From: a virus
Direction: 5' to 3' (one strand)
Length of the DNA stretch: 64,000 bases
IMG/VR virus record: IMGVR_UViG_3300023184_005191
Location: 1-64,000 of that record
Shown: positions 22,750 through 31,929 of the stretch, piece after piece
Layout of the letters: the number at the start of each line of letters is the position of its first letter
Position numbering within the stretch: position 1 is the stretch's first letter
Translations under genes and position numbers: made by a program
Notes under the pieces: generated by a model
Told to the model about the DNA's origin: nothing
Seen by the model: the letters and a program-made list of their open reading frames with translations, nothing else
Databases searched by the model: none

Positions 22750-23607
22750 TTAAATAATTTCAAATTCTATATCTACATCTGCTAATCCCCAATCTTGTGT
22801 ATTTTTGGTTTGGGAAAAATTCTCAACCCATTCCCAAGGATCATTATAGTGTTGTTTTGAAGGGGATGAACCATCATTCCCCATTCCTGTATGAGATAAA
22901 TGATATAATGGAAGATCAAAATATGCTTCTAAATTATATCCATTTAAAACTGCTTTCTTTTGAACATTTGTATCATTAAAACAAGAATATATCATTTGTT
23001 CTTCAAATCCTTTAATATTTTTCCAAACATCCTTATAAGCAAATTGGAAATCCCCACAACAATTAATTAAACTATATCTATCATTTGGGGTTACTTGAGC
23101 TGGAGAATATCTAGGTTGGCTTTCTATATCTAATTGATCTCTAAGTTCTCTCCAATTGTCAAATCCTATGTTTTCAAGTTCTGAGTATTCAATGTCTCTT
23201 CTAGATACTGAGTAAAATGTATTTTTATTTGTTTTAGATATAAAATCAGTAAATAATTCTTTTTTAGGAGCAATAATATCCATTGTAGAGCATACTATCC
23301 AATCAGCTTCACATCTCTGTAACATTATATTCTGGGATAAAACACCATTAAATGGGCTTACATTGGGATTATAATTGTTTAATATTTTAGATGTGGATTC
23401 ATCTATAACAAAATGTCTAATTTTACCTGTTTTTGGAATTTTATCTTTTAACTCCCATAAAAGTGGTAGTTTTCCTTGGGGAGTATTCCAATCACAAAAC
23501 CAAACTTCATCAAATGTTTCTATCATAGAAGTTAAACATGTGATAATTCTTTCATTTTCTTTATAATTGTCATTACGACATCCTAATAAAATTGCTGTTT
23601 TTTCCAT
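22750..23607 (-). CDS. Glycosyltransferase-like (GT-A) protein
   Basis: 285 residues from ATG at 23607. ILLGCRNDNYKENERIITCL at the start and ADWIVCSTMDIIAPKK in the middle fit the nucleotide-sugar-binding half of a GT-A fold, with DMD-type residues in CSTMDI. The C-terminus (LPLYHLSHTGMG) is like GT2-type capsule enzymes. The frame is open to 23646, but that would overlap gmd. It is the last gene of the sugar operon; donor and acceptor are unknown. Confidence 0.72.
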   Translation of the reverse strand: MEKTAILLGCRNDNYKENERIITCLTSMIETFDEVWFCDWNTPQGKLPLLWELKDKIPKTGKIRHFVIDESTSKILNNYNPNVSPFNGVLSQNIMLQRCEADWIVCSTMDIIAPKKELFTDFISKTNKNTFYSVSRRDIEYSELENIGFDNWRELRDQLDIESQPRYSPAQVTPNDRYSLINCCGDFQFAYKDVWKNIKGFEEQMIYSCFNDTNVQKKAVLNGYNLEAYFDLPLYHLSHTGMGNDGSSPSKQHYNDPWEWVENFSQTKNTQDWGLADVDIEFEII

Positions 23608-23618
23608 AATATAAATTA

Positions 23619-24596
23619 TTAAGATTTTTTGTAAAAATTTAACCAATATTCAATCATTTCATCTAACATTGTTTCAAATGTATATGTAGGTTCCCACCCA
23701 ATAGATTTTCTTAATTTACTAGAATCACCTTTTAAATCACGTAATTCTTCAGGTCTAAGATATCTTTCATCTTGAATAACATAATCTTTCCAATTTAAAT
23801 CTAAACTTGTAAAAACATAATCACATAAATCTTTAACAGAATGAGAAATACCAGTAGAACAAACATAATCATCAGGTTTTTCTTGTTGTAATATCATCCA
23901 CATAGCCTCCACATAATCTTTAGCATGACCCCAATCTCTAGTAGCATCCAAATTACCCAATTTAAGATTATTTGATAATCCTAATTTAATTTTAACTGCT
24001 TCTTTTACAACTTTGTTTGTTACAAAATTAGTTCCACGTCTTGGAGATTCATGGTTAAATAAAATCCCATTCGAAACAAACATATCATATGAATGTCTGT
24101 AATTTCTGCTAATATTATAAGCAAATACCTTAGCACATCCATAAGGTGATACTGGGTTTAATTGGGTTGTTTCTCTTTGAAATCCATCCTCATCTATAGT
24201 ATTTCCAAACATCTCCGAAGAGGAAGCTTGGTATAATTTTATTTTTGGATTTATTAATCTAACAGCTTCTAACACATTTAAAGTTCCAATTCCAGTAGCT
24301 TGTGCTGTGTATACTGGTTGGTCAAATGATATAGCAACGTGGGATTGGGCCCCTAAATTATATATTTCATCTGGAGAATATTTAATGATTACTCTAATGA
24401 TTGATGCTAAATCAGTTAAATCTACATATTCGAGTTTTATTTTATCAATGACTGGGTCTAAACGATATGTTTGATTTTCTGCTACTGAATTTCTTTTTAA
24501 GGTTCCAATTATTGTGTATCCCTTTTCTATTAAAAATTCAGCCAAATATGATCCATCCTGTCCATTAATTCCAGTTATTAGTGCTATTTTACCCAT
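23619..24596 (-). CDS. gmd: GDP-mannose 4,6-dehydratase
   Basis: 325 residues from ATG at 24596; an upstream TTG at 24605 is less likely. NAD(P)-binding GINGQDGSYLAEFL, the catalytic SSSEMFG and YGCAK (YxxxK), and the substrate loop ILFNHESPRRGTNFV are complete. It converts GDP-mannose to GDP-4-keto-6-deoxymannose, the entry point to fucose, perosamine, colitose and branched sugars. Its ATG overlaps the stop of the ColD-like gene, so the two steps are translationally coupled. Confidence 0.93.
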   Translation of the reverse strand: MGKIALITGINGQDGSYLAEFLIEKGYTIIGTLKRNSVAENQTYRLDPVIDKIKLEYVDLTDLASIIRVIIKYSPDEIYNLGAQSHVAISFDQPVYTAQATGIGTLNVLEAVRLINPKIKLYQASSSEMFGNTIDEDGFQRETTQLNPVSPYGCAKVFAYNISRNYRHSYDMFVSNGILFNHESPRRGTNFVTNKVVKEAVKIKLGLSNNLKLGNLDATRDWGHAKDYVEAMWMILQQEKPDDYVCSTGISHSVKDLCDYVFTSLDLNWKDYVIQDERYLRPEELRDLKGDSSKLRKSIGWEPTYTFETMLDEMIEYWLNFYKKS

Positions 24597-25740
24597 TATT
24601 GACAATTTTAATAATTAAATTTATTTCTTCTTTAGTTAAGTCTTGATGATTAGGAATATAAAATCCAAATTCATTTATAAATTTACAATTTTTTAATTCA
24701 ATATCCCCATAATTTTCATAATAAAATGGCTTTTTAGATAAATCCCCAGCTATTAAAGGTCTACATTCTATATTATTTTCCATTAAATTTTTAATTATGT
24801 TAATTTTATTTTTATGAACAATAGGCATTGCAAAATTTGAGATAAAATCTTCAGAATTAATATTTAAATCCAACTCATTGTTTTTTATACCATTCATATA
24901 ATAATAGAAATTTTTATTTCTTAATGTTGAAAAATTATCTAGTTTATCTATTGCTCTTATTCCTATAAATGCTTGAAGATCTGTTGATCTTAAATTCATT
25001 CCAGGAAGATAAAAATTATATAGATTATCAAAATCATTCAAATTATATTTTTCCTTTAATTCTTTTTGTTTATGTATTGGGAGGTCTCTAGCCCATCCAT
25101 GACTTCTCATCATCAATAATGAATAATAAAATTCTTCATCATCTGTATTAATAAATCCACCTTCAATAGTGCTTAAATGATGTCCAAAGTACATTGAGAA
25201 AAAAGAAGCTAATCCAAACGTTCCTAAATATTTTTCCTTATATTTAGATCCCATACTCTCACAAACATCTTCCAAAAGTAAAACATCATATTGGTGGCAT
25301 AATTCTAAAATTTTCTCCATGTTTGGAACTAACCCTAATACAGATACTAATATAAGAACACTAGGTGACTCTGTTTTAAAAATTTCTTCTAAATGTTCTA
25401 AATCACAAGATAAATCATTTAAATTACAATCACATAAAACAGGTTTTAAACCCAATAATATAGGTGAGGATAAATCAGTAGCCCAACTTAATGAAGGAAC
25501 TACTACTTTATTATTTTTTAGACGATTAGTATGTTTTAGAGCAGCTAATGTTAATAAAATAGATGAAGATCCTGAATTTACAAATACTGAATACTTAGTT
25601 CCTAATTTTTTAGCCCATTTTTCTTCTAGTTCAAGGGTTAGATTTCCTTTGGTAAGTTTAGGTATCTCATCTTGAGATAACCATTCAATTAAATGATTAA
25701 TATCATTCTTATCTATTGTATCGCTAACTAATTTAATCAT
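24589..25740 (-). CDS. ColD/RfbH-like PLP sugar 3-dehydratase
   Basis: 383 residues, DegT/DnrJ/EryC1 aminotransferase fold (FVNSGSSSILLTLAALK, VLLLEDVCESMGS). At the position of the PLP-binding Lys the sequence reads YFGHHLSTIEGGF: His replaces Lys, as in ColD and RfbH (E1), which remove the 3-hydroxyl instead of transaminating. With GMD upstream the predicted product is GDP-4-keto-3,6-dideoxymannose. A plain GDP-perosamine synthase is unlikely because the Lys is missing. Confidence 0.82.
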   Translation of the reverse strand: MIKLVSDTIDKNDINHLIEWLSQDEIPKLTKGNLTLELEEKWAKKLGTKYSVFVNSGSSSILLTLAALKHTNRLKNNKVVVPSLSWATDLSSPILLGLKPVLCDCNLNDLSCDLEHLEEIFKTESPSVLILVSVLGLVPNMEKILELCHQYDVLLLEDVCESMGSKYKEKYLGTFGLASFFSMYFGHHLSTIEGGFINTDDEEFYYSLLMMRSHGWARDLPIHKQKELKEKYNLNDFDNLYNFYLPGMNLRSTDLQAFIGIRAIDKLDNFSTLRNKNFYYYMNGIKNNELDLNINSEDFISNFAMPIVHKNKINIIKNLMENNIECRPLIAGDLSKKPFYYENYGDIELKNCKFINEFGFYIPNHQDLTKEEINLIIKIVNNG

Positions 25741-25743
25741 AAT

Positions 25744-26748
25744 TTATTTATACTGGTTAATATATTTCATCCATTCTATAACGTTTTCTAATCCTGTTTC
25801 AAGCTTGATAAAATTTTGTTTATTAAATTCATTAATATATTTTTCTGAGCTAATATTAACTATTTTAGGACTACCTATTAAATTGGATGAGTTTGTTGGG
25901 GTAAGGATTGGTTTGTTTAGTTTAGTACCTATATTAATAGCTAATTCCTTAATAGATATATTTGAAAAACCACTTACATTATATGTTATTTCATTACCAT
26001 GTAATAATATATTCCAAAACATTTCAACAACATCAGTAATATAACAATATGTTCTAAGAGCAGATCCATCATCCATCAATTCAATAGTATTATTATTTAA
26101 TCCTTTATCTATTATACTATTTAATACTCTTAAATCCCCTAATTTAGTAAAAGGACCATATGCTAAACTTAATCTAGCTATTTTTATATCATATCCTGAA
26201 GTAATGTAACTATGACATATAGTTTCTCCACATCGTTTAGATTCAATATAGCATGCTCTATTATGAGATGGAGTTGTAGTTCCAATTTGAGATTCATCAA
26301 TATTAAAACTATCATTTCCACTATATATTTCACTTGTACTTACAAATAAAAATTTACCATCTGGTTTTAATGAGTCTAATAAATTAATGGTAGCATGAGT
26401 ATTAATTTTAATAGTAGTTAAACTATCACTAAGAAATTTCATTGGTTGAGCATATCCTGATGAATGAATAATCACATCAAAAAACTTAGGTTCTAATTTA
26501 ACAGATGTTATATCCTCTTTAATTTCTGTGTAAGGAAAATTATAATATTCCTTTAAATATTCTGGAATTGAATTTTTGTAAGATAAGTATAGATCAATAT
26601 TAAATTCACTTTGAAGTTTTTTAATACATTGAGCTAAGTAAAATCCTACTAACCCAGATGCCCCTGTAATGAGGACTTTTTTATTTTGTAGTGCTGAAAA
26701 ATCAATATTTTTTACTACGTTATCAATATCTTTATTTAAGAAATCCAT
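25744..26748 (-). CDS. NAD-dependent sugar epimerase/reductase (SDR)
   Basis: 334 residues. Extended SDR with GASGLVGFYLAQ, the catalytic STSEIY and YIESK (YxxxK), and ARLSLAYGPF. It resembles UDP-glucuronate decarboxylase/4-epimerase-type enzymes. In this operon it could reduce or epimerise the branched 4-keto sugar intermediate. Exact chemistry is unknown. Gene packing is tight (one-base overlap with the transketolase C-terminal gene). Confidence 0.82.
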   Translation of the reverse strand: MDFLNKDIDNVVKNIDFSALQNKKVLITGASGLVGFYLAQCIKKLQSEFNIDLYLSYKNSIPEYLKEYYNFPYTEIKEDITSVKLEPKFFDVIIHSSGYAQPMKFLSDSLTTIKINTHATINLLDSLKPDGKFLFVSTSEIYSGNDSFNIDESQIGTTTPSHNRACYIESKRCGETICHSYITSGYDIKIARLSLAYGPFTKLGDLRVLNSIIDKGLNNNTIELMDDGSALRTYCYITDVVEMFWNILLHGNEITYNVSGFSNISIKELAINIGTKLNKPILTPTNSSNLIGSPKIVNISSEKYINEFNKQNFIKLETGLENVIEWMKYINQYK

Positions 26749-27620
26749 TATATAAGTTTATTAAATTTGTCTTTAAGTGAATCAACATCTAGCCCTAATA
26801 ATTTATCTATTTGAGGTTTTTTTCCATAAGATAATATAAATTCTCTAGGTATCCCAATGTTAGTTAACTTATATGATATTCCTTCTAAGGCTTTAGTAAC
26901 AAAATAATTAGTAGAACCTTCATAAAACGGTTCACAAATTATGATATTATCATTGAAATGTTTTTTTAATGTTTCATCATCAAATGGAACAATTGTGGAA
27001 TAATATAATAAAGTAACATCTATGTCTTTAACAGCTTCATATACTGGAGTTAGCATATTACCATAACATATAATAAGGGCTTTATTACCTTCTTTAATAA
27101 CATTTGCTTTACCAAATATGACTTCAAAATCTAAATTATGTTCATATTCACTAAGTCTAAAATAAGTAGGAGCTTCATTATTATAAGTTTGGGAAAATAA
27201 ACTATCAAATTCTTTTGAACTTCCAGGAGATATTATCTGCATGTTTGGGATGGTTGATAATATAGAAACATCACCCGGACAATGATGTGTACATCCTAAA
27301 CCAGCATAATCATATGAATTTCCAATGCTGATAAAATTGCCATTTAGGTTTTGGTATCCAAAATCTGTTTTTAATTGTTCAAATGCTCGTTCAACTATAA
27401 AAGGTGCTATAGTATGTACAACAGGTATCATATTAGCTTTACTCATTCCAGATGCTAAACTAATTGTTGATTGTTCTAAAATTCCTATATTATATGTTCG
27501 GTCGGGGTACAGTTCAAAACATTTGGAAAATCCAAACACCCCTATATCACCTAAAAGAAGACATAAATTATCATCTTTTGACATGGTGTCTTGAATTGTT
27601 GTTACAAATTGTTTTCTCAT
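26748..27620 (-). CDS. Transketolase C-terminal subunit
   Basis: 290 residues covering the pyrimidine-binding and C-terminal domains of transketolase (LLLGDIGVFGFSK, IGILEQSTISLASGMSKA with the catalytic Glu, GLGCTHHCPGDVSIL). The N-terminal half is encoded at 28194-28952. Split transketolases occur in several bacteria; two-subunit forms in sugar clusters transfer a two-carbon unit to a keto sugar. Starts at the stop of the methyltransferase gene. Confidence 0.87.
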   Translation of the reverse strand: MRKQFVTTIQDTMSKDDNLCLLLGDIGVFGFSKCFELYPDRTYNIGILEQSTISLASGMSKANMIPVVHTIAPFIVERAFEQLKTDFGYQNLNGNFISIGNSYDYAGLGCTHHCPGDVSILSTIPNMQIISPGSSKEFDSLFSQTYNNEAPTYFRLSEYEHNLDFEVIFGKANVIKEGNKALIICYGNMLTPVYEAVKDIDVTLLYYSTIVPFDDETLKKHFNDNIIICEPFYEGSTNYFVTKALEGISYKLTNIGIPREFILSYGKKPQIDKLLGLDVDSLKDKFNKLI

Positions 27621-28180
27621 TATTTTTTATTAAAATAAAACCAACTTCCATCCATAAACGTAGCTACTGGAATTTCATTAAAATGCTCATTAAGGGCTCT
27701 TGAAATTGGTTCAAAGTTACAATCATGACCTGCTATAATTCCTCCATTTTTAACTTTTTTAGACCAATTAACTAAATCTTCTTTTATGGATGAATACTGG
27801 TGGTTTCCATCAATATACACAAAATCTATACTATCATCAGAAATTAGAGAAGAATATTGAGATGAAGGCATTTTATTTTTTCTCATATTAGGATATCTTT
27901 CCATTACAGATTCAAAAATCTTTTCTGCTTCCATTAATTCTAATGCTTGTCTATTAAGATCCCAAGTATAATCATCTTCTGTATATTGTTCCCAAGGATC
28001 AACACAATTCAAAATACTTCCAGGAAAACTTCCAGCAATAATCTCTCCACTAGCTCCACAATATGAACCAATTTCTACTATTTGTAATCCATTATCACCC
28101 AGGTAAGATTTAATACTATTACATAATTCTAAAAGTCCTTGTTTTTGAGTGTCTTCTCTCATTTTATAAGTTAATTCCAT
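27620..28180 (-). CDS. Class I SAM methyltransferase
   Basis: 186 residues. Motif I VEIGSYCGASGE and the segment IDFVYIDGNHQYSSIKEDL followed by GGIIAGHD fit the Methyltransf_24-type family that modifies small molecules including sugars. The gene sits between the two transketolase halves. The target (O- or C-methylation of the sugar) is not known. Confidence 0.83.
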   Translation of the reverse strand: MELTYKMREDTQKQGLLELCNSIKSYLGDNGLQIVEIGSYCGASGEIIAGSFPGSILNCVDPWEQYTEDDYTWDLNRQALELMEAEKIFESVMERYPNMRKNKMPSSQYSSLISDDSIDFVYIDGNHQYSSIKEDLVNWSKKVKNGGIIAGHDCNFEPISRALNEHFNEIPVATFMDGSWFYFNKK

Positions 28181-28193
28181 TTTTATTTTATTA

Positions 28194-28952
28194 TTAATTA
28201 TTATTTAATTCATTAATTATATCTTGATATTCTATTTCATTTGGAAATTTATGATGCCATTCTGGGTTGTTTTCTATCATAGATATTCCTTTTCCTTTTA
28301 TAGTGTTTGCTATAATACAAGTTGGTTTGGAGGTTGGGTTGGTCAATGTTGATAATATTTGATCATGATTATGCCCATCTATTTCGAATACATCCCATCC
28401 AAATGATAAAAATTTCATATGTAAATTTCCTAAATCTACTGCTCTATCAGTGGAATGGTTAAAATCAATTATGCAACATAAATTATCAAGATTATGATGT
28501 TTGGCTAACAATGCTGATTCCCATATAGTTCCTTCATTTGACTCTCCATCACCTACTATAACATATACTTTACCTTTATATTTTTTAATTTTATAAGCTA
28601 AAGCTAATCCAACTCCAATAGGCAAACCATGTCCTAAAGAACCAGTAGATGATTCTACTCCAAATATTTTATCTGTTGGGTGTCCACCTAATTTACTATT
28701 TAAATCACAGAATGTGTCTAAATCATCTTTAAGTAAGTTAAAATGATCTAATATTACATATAAACCTAAAGAAGCATGCCCTTTACTTAAAATAAAACGA
28801 TCTCTATCTATTTTATTTTTTTTAATACTATCAATATCTAGAACTTTATCATATAAAACGTACATTATATCCAATATGGATAATGAACTTGGGATATGTC
28901 CTTCTTTTTTTAAAGTAGCTATATCTACTATTTTTTCTTTTAATTTATTCAT
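28194..28952 (-). CDS. Transketolase N-terminal subunit
   Basis: 252 residues holding the ThDP diphosphate-binding domain: ILSKGHASLGLY, GSLGHGLPIGVGLALAYK and the metal-binding GDGESNEGTIWESA ending near IDFNHS. It pairs with 26748-27620. The adjacent ColD-like and GMD genes suggest that the donor two-carbon unit goes to a GDP-4-keto deoxysugar rather than to a pentose phosphate. Confidence 0.88.
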   Translation of the reverse strand: MNKLKEKIVDIATLKKEGHIPSSLSILDIMYVLYDKVLDIDSIKKNKIDRDRFILSKGHASLGLYVILDHFNLLKDDLDTFCDLNSKLGGHPTDKIFGVESSTGSLGHGLPIGVGLALAYKIKKYKGKVYVIVGDGESNEGTIWESALLAKHHNLDNLCCIIDFNHSTDRAVDLGNLHMKFLSFGWDVFEIDGHNHDQILSTLTNPTSKPTCIIANTIKGKGISMIENNPEWHHKFPNEIEYQDIINELNNN

Positions 28953-29450
28953 TTACAATAATTTAGCAGTGCTGTCTCTTAAAGATAATAATGGATTTTT
29001 AATAGGCCACGAAATATTAATTTTTGGATCATTCCATTTTAATGTAAATTGTTCATCAACATCTGGATAATTTCCTGGGTATGCCCATTTATAGTGGAGT
29101 AAGGCTATATCACTTAATACCATAAATCCAATTGCAAAGTCAGGTGGGGTTAAAACTTGTTTTCTTGTTTTATCATCTAAAATTATAGAATCCCATTTTA
29201 AATAATTGGGGGAATCTACTCTATTATCTACAACTACAAAAAACATCTCTCCATGTAAACATGATGTTAACTTCCATGATTTATTATCACCATGCATTCC
29301 TCTTAAAACATATTGTGATGATGATGAAATTTTATCATGTTTAAAATCCATTGGTGGATTAAAATGATCTCTATTCCATAGAGTTAACAAATCACCTCTA
29401 AGATCAGTGTATACATCTGGTTGGTATATTTTTACTTCTGGGAATATCAT
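28953..29450 (-). CDS. RmlC-like sugar 3,5-epimerase family protein
   Basis: 165 residues, cupin fold of the dTDP-4-dehydrorhamnose 3,5-epimerase family: the catalytic His in LRGMHGD and LTPPDFAIGFMVLSD. The usual Tyr-containing loop reads LLHYKWAYPG. Shorter than RmlC (about 180). It may epimerise the GDP-linked keto sugar; no other rhamnose genes are present. ATG overlaps the gene upstream by 4 bases. Confidence 0.8.
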   Translation of the reverse strand: MIFPEVKIYQPDVYTDLRGDLLTLWNRDHFNPPMDFKHDKISSSSQYVLRGMHGDNKSWKLTSCLHGEMFFVVVDNRVDSPNYLKWDSIILDDKTRKQVLTPPDFAIGFMVLSDIALLHYKWAYPGNYPDVDEQFTLKWNDPKINISWPIKNPLLSLRDSTAKLL

Positions 29451-30238
29451 ATTTCGATTATATTTTGGTTTGGGAATTGGAAATGGCAGATTCCTTCTAT
29501 CATTATATTTTTATGGGATGGATCTCCTATTTGATATACTTTAATAGCTTCACATAAATTTTTATATATATCTAAATGTACGAATGATTTTTTAGATAGA
29601 CTATTTCTTTTAACACATTCTTTAATAAAATTTTCACATGACCAATTTTCAATATATTCCCAAATTTTTCCGTTGTAATTATTTATTGTTTTTGAATATT
29701 CATATGTCTTATCAAGATATGCTTTATCATTCAGATAATCGCTTTTATTAACATTTATAAAATAAAAATTTGATTGGGGATAGAAATATTCTGTATAAAG
29801 TTTTTCATAATCAAAATTATTCAAATACAATGTTTCATATGATATACCATCTAAATAATAGAAATCTGCTTCTTCTATTTCTTTCTTTAAAATGGTTTCT
29901 TGAAAAATAACATCATTTGCTGATTTGCAGAGCCATTCTTCATTATTTTCTTTGCACCAATCAAATACCATGTTATCCAAATCAGCAGTACCAAAATTAT
30001 GGCCTCGGTTTACTTCAGAGTCTATTATAATACAATTTGGAAAATATTTTTTCCATAATTGAGTATTTTTATTCTGTAATGGAGAACCATAATTAGTAGC
30101 AACAACAATTTGTTTAAATTCCTCTAAAACTGGGGAATTGTACAGAATATATGATTCTAGGGTATCTAAATCATCTTGGGATGTAATGTATCCTATAGTT
30201 CCATATACTGTTTTATTAATAAGTTGCTTTAAATTCAT
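29447..30238 (-). CDS. Putative glycosyltransferase
   Basis: 263 residues, Asn/Tyr-rich. The segments QIVVATNYG and NRGHNFGTADLDNMVFDW, with AND at EWLCKSANDVIF, resemble a GT-A fold donor site. The family assignment is weak. It is coupled to the RmlC-like gene by a 4-base overlap. Confidence 0.62.
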   Translation of the reverse strand: MNLKQLINKTVYGTIGYITSQDDLDTLESYILYNSPVLEEFKQIVVATNYGSPLQNKNTQLWKKYFPNCIIIDSEVNRGHNFGTADLDNMVFDWCKENNEEWLCKSANDVIFQETILKKEIEEADFYYLDGISYETLYLNNFDYEKLYTEYFYPQSNFYFINVNKSDYLNDKAYLDKTYEYSKTINNYNGKIWEYIENWSCENFIKECVKRNSLSKKSFVHLDIYKNLCEAIKVYQIGDPSHKNIMIEGICHFQFPNQNIIEI

Positions 30239-30254
30239 TCTAAGTAATTAAATT

Positions 30255-31358
30255 TTAAATATTTTTTTCTGTTTGAATCAAATTTAAAGCTGATTCAATG
30301 ATTTGGTGCATGTCATAATATTTGTATTCTGCTAATCTTCCCCCAAATATTGTATTTTTTTCATTATCTCCTAAACTTTTGTATTTTTTATATTTAATAT
30401 TATTTTTAATATCATTTACAGGATAATAAGGTTCAGTTTTTTTAGCATTATATTCAACCGGGTATTCTTCTGTTATCCAAGTATGTTTAGATTCAATATT
30501 TTCAAAATGCTTATGTTCAATAATTCTAGTGAATGGAACTTTATATTCAGTAAAATTCATCATAGCTGTACCTTGAAAATTAGAGGTATTTTCTAAAAAT
30601 ATATGTTTAAAATTAGTAGTTTTATACTCTAACTCTCCAAATTGATAATTAAAGTAAGCATCAATAGGTCCAGTATATATAACTTTATCAGTTTGATTAT
30701 TCCAATAATCTTTATCTTTAAGATAATCAACACCTAATTTAACCTCAATACCATCTAATAATTTTTCAAATATTTGAGTATAACCTCCAATTGGGATTCC
30801 TTGATATCTGTCATTAAAATAATTATTATCATATGTAAATCTAACAGGGAGTCTTTTTATTATTTCTTTTGGTAAAAATTTAGGGTCTTTTTTCCATTGT
30901 TTATGAGTATAACCTTTAATTAGTTTTTCATAAACATCTATACCAACTAATTTAATTGCTTGTTCTTCTAAATTAGTAGGTTCAATAATGTGATTACCTT
31001 GAGATTCAATAATATATTTGGCTTCATCAGGACGGGTTATATTCCATAACTTAGAAAAGGTCCACATATTAAATGGTAAAGAATAAATTTCTCCTTTATA
31101 GTTAGCTACAGGTCTTAAAGTAAAATCATTAAAAGATGCAAACTGGTTAATCCATTTCCATATATCTTGATTTGATGTATGAAATATATGAGGGCCATAT
31201 TCATGGATATTTATTCCATCTTTGTTAGAAGTATAACAATTACCCGCAATGTGATTTCGTTTTTCTAAAACTAAACATTTATAACCTTTTTTAGTTAATT
31301 CATGAGCACAAATAGAACCAAAAAATCCTGCACCAACTATTATATAATTATATTTCAT
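30255..31358 (-). CDS. glf: UDP-galactopyranose mutase
   Basis: 367 residues, typical of bacterial Glf. FAD-binding YIIVGAGFFGSICAHEL, the EYGPHIFHTSN loop, KGYTHKQW, and the C-terminal GGRLAEYKYYDMHQII are all present. It interconverts UDP-galactopyranose and UDP-galactofuranose using reduced FAD, so the assembled glycan probably contains galactofuranose. A second ATG two codons upstream (31364) is possible. Confidence 0.93.
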   Translation of the reverse strand: MKYNYIIVGAGFFGSICAHELTKKGYKCLVLEKRNHIAGNCYTSNKDGINIHEYGPHIFHTSNQDIWKWINQFASFNDFTLRPVANYKGEIYSLPFNMWTFSKLWNITRPDEAKYIIESQGNHIIEPTNLEEQAIKLVGIDVYEKLIKGYTHKQWKKDPKFLPKEIIKRLPVRFTYDNNYFNDRYQGIPIGGYTQIFEKLLDGIEVKLGVDYLKDKDYWNNQTDKVIYTGPIDAYFNYQFGELEYKTTNFKHIFLENTSNFQGTAMMNFTEYKVPFTRIIEHKHFENIESKHTWITEEYPVEYNAKKTEPYYPVNDIKNNIKYKKYKSLGDNEKNTIFGGRLAEYKYYDMHQIIESALNLIQTEKNI

Positions 31359-31929
31359 ATGCATATATTAAAGGCCAAATTCTTTCAAAAACCCAAGGTA
31401 ATAAACCATCACTATTATGAAATTCATATAATTGTTCCCACCATTCTAATGGTTTAGAAATAATACATGATTTTAAAACTAGATATTGAGCTCCTTGAGA
31501 AAATATTAAATCATCATCATGTTCTATCCCTATTTGATTTAAAGTTTCTTTAATAGGTAACCCAGAATGATGTGGACCTCCATTTATATCACATTCTAAA
31601 TAATATTTTTCTAAATGCTTATTCATTAAAAATGTAACTTTATTTTTAATTTGATAAGTAGTTATATTTTTACTATTTAAATGGGATAAAATATCATTAC
31701 AATGATCAAAAGGATTACCTTGAATAAAAGCTATTTCATCTGGTAGATTTGGGTAATTTTCTATTATATATCTTAAAAAGGTTTCAGATTCTCTTCCATT
31801 ATTAGGAATAGAAGTAAAGGGGAAGTTTATATTGTTTTCACCTTTATTATAAATAAGATAAGGAATTTTTAATTCATTAATCCAATCCAAATTTTCATTA
31901 AATCTAGATATAACTGCTAATCTTTTCAT
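31348..31929 (-). CDS. DUF3431-like putative glycosyltransferase
   Basis: 193 residues. ISRFNENLDWINEL, LIYNKGENN, IPNNGRESETFLRYI, AFIQGNPFDH and FSQGAQYLVLKSCI match the order of conserved blocks in DUF3431-type proteins, which are believed to be glycosyltransferase-related. Overlaps the glf start by 11 bases. Confidence 0.72.
   Translation of the reverse strand: MKRLAVISRFNENLDWINELKIPYLIYNKGENNINFPFTSIPNNGRESETFLRYIIENYPNLPDEIAFIQGNPFDHCNDILSHLNSKNITTYQIKNKVTFLMNKHLEKYYLECDINGGPHHSGLPIKETLNQIGIEHDDDLIFSQGAQYLVLKSCIISKPLEWWEQLYEFHNSDGLLPWVFERIWPLIYAYEI

Noticed and set aside
26748-28952. Transketolase used as an ordinary pentose-phosphate enzyme
   Set aside because: Possible, but the genes lie inside a GDP-sugar operon between SDR and epimerase genes, so sugar branching is preferred; not disproved.
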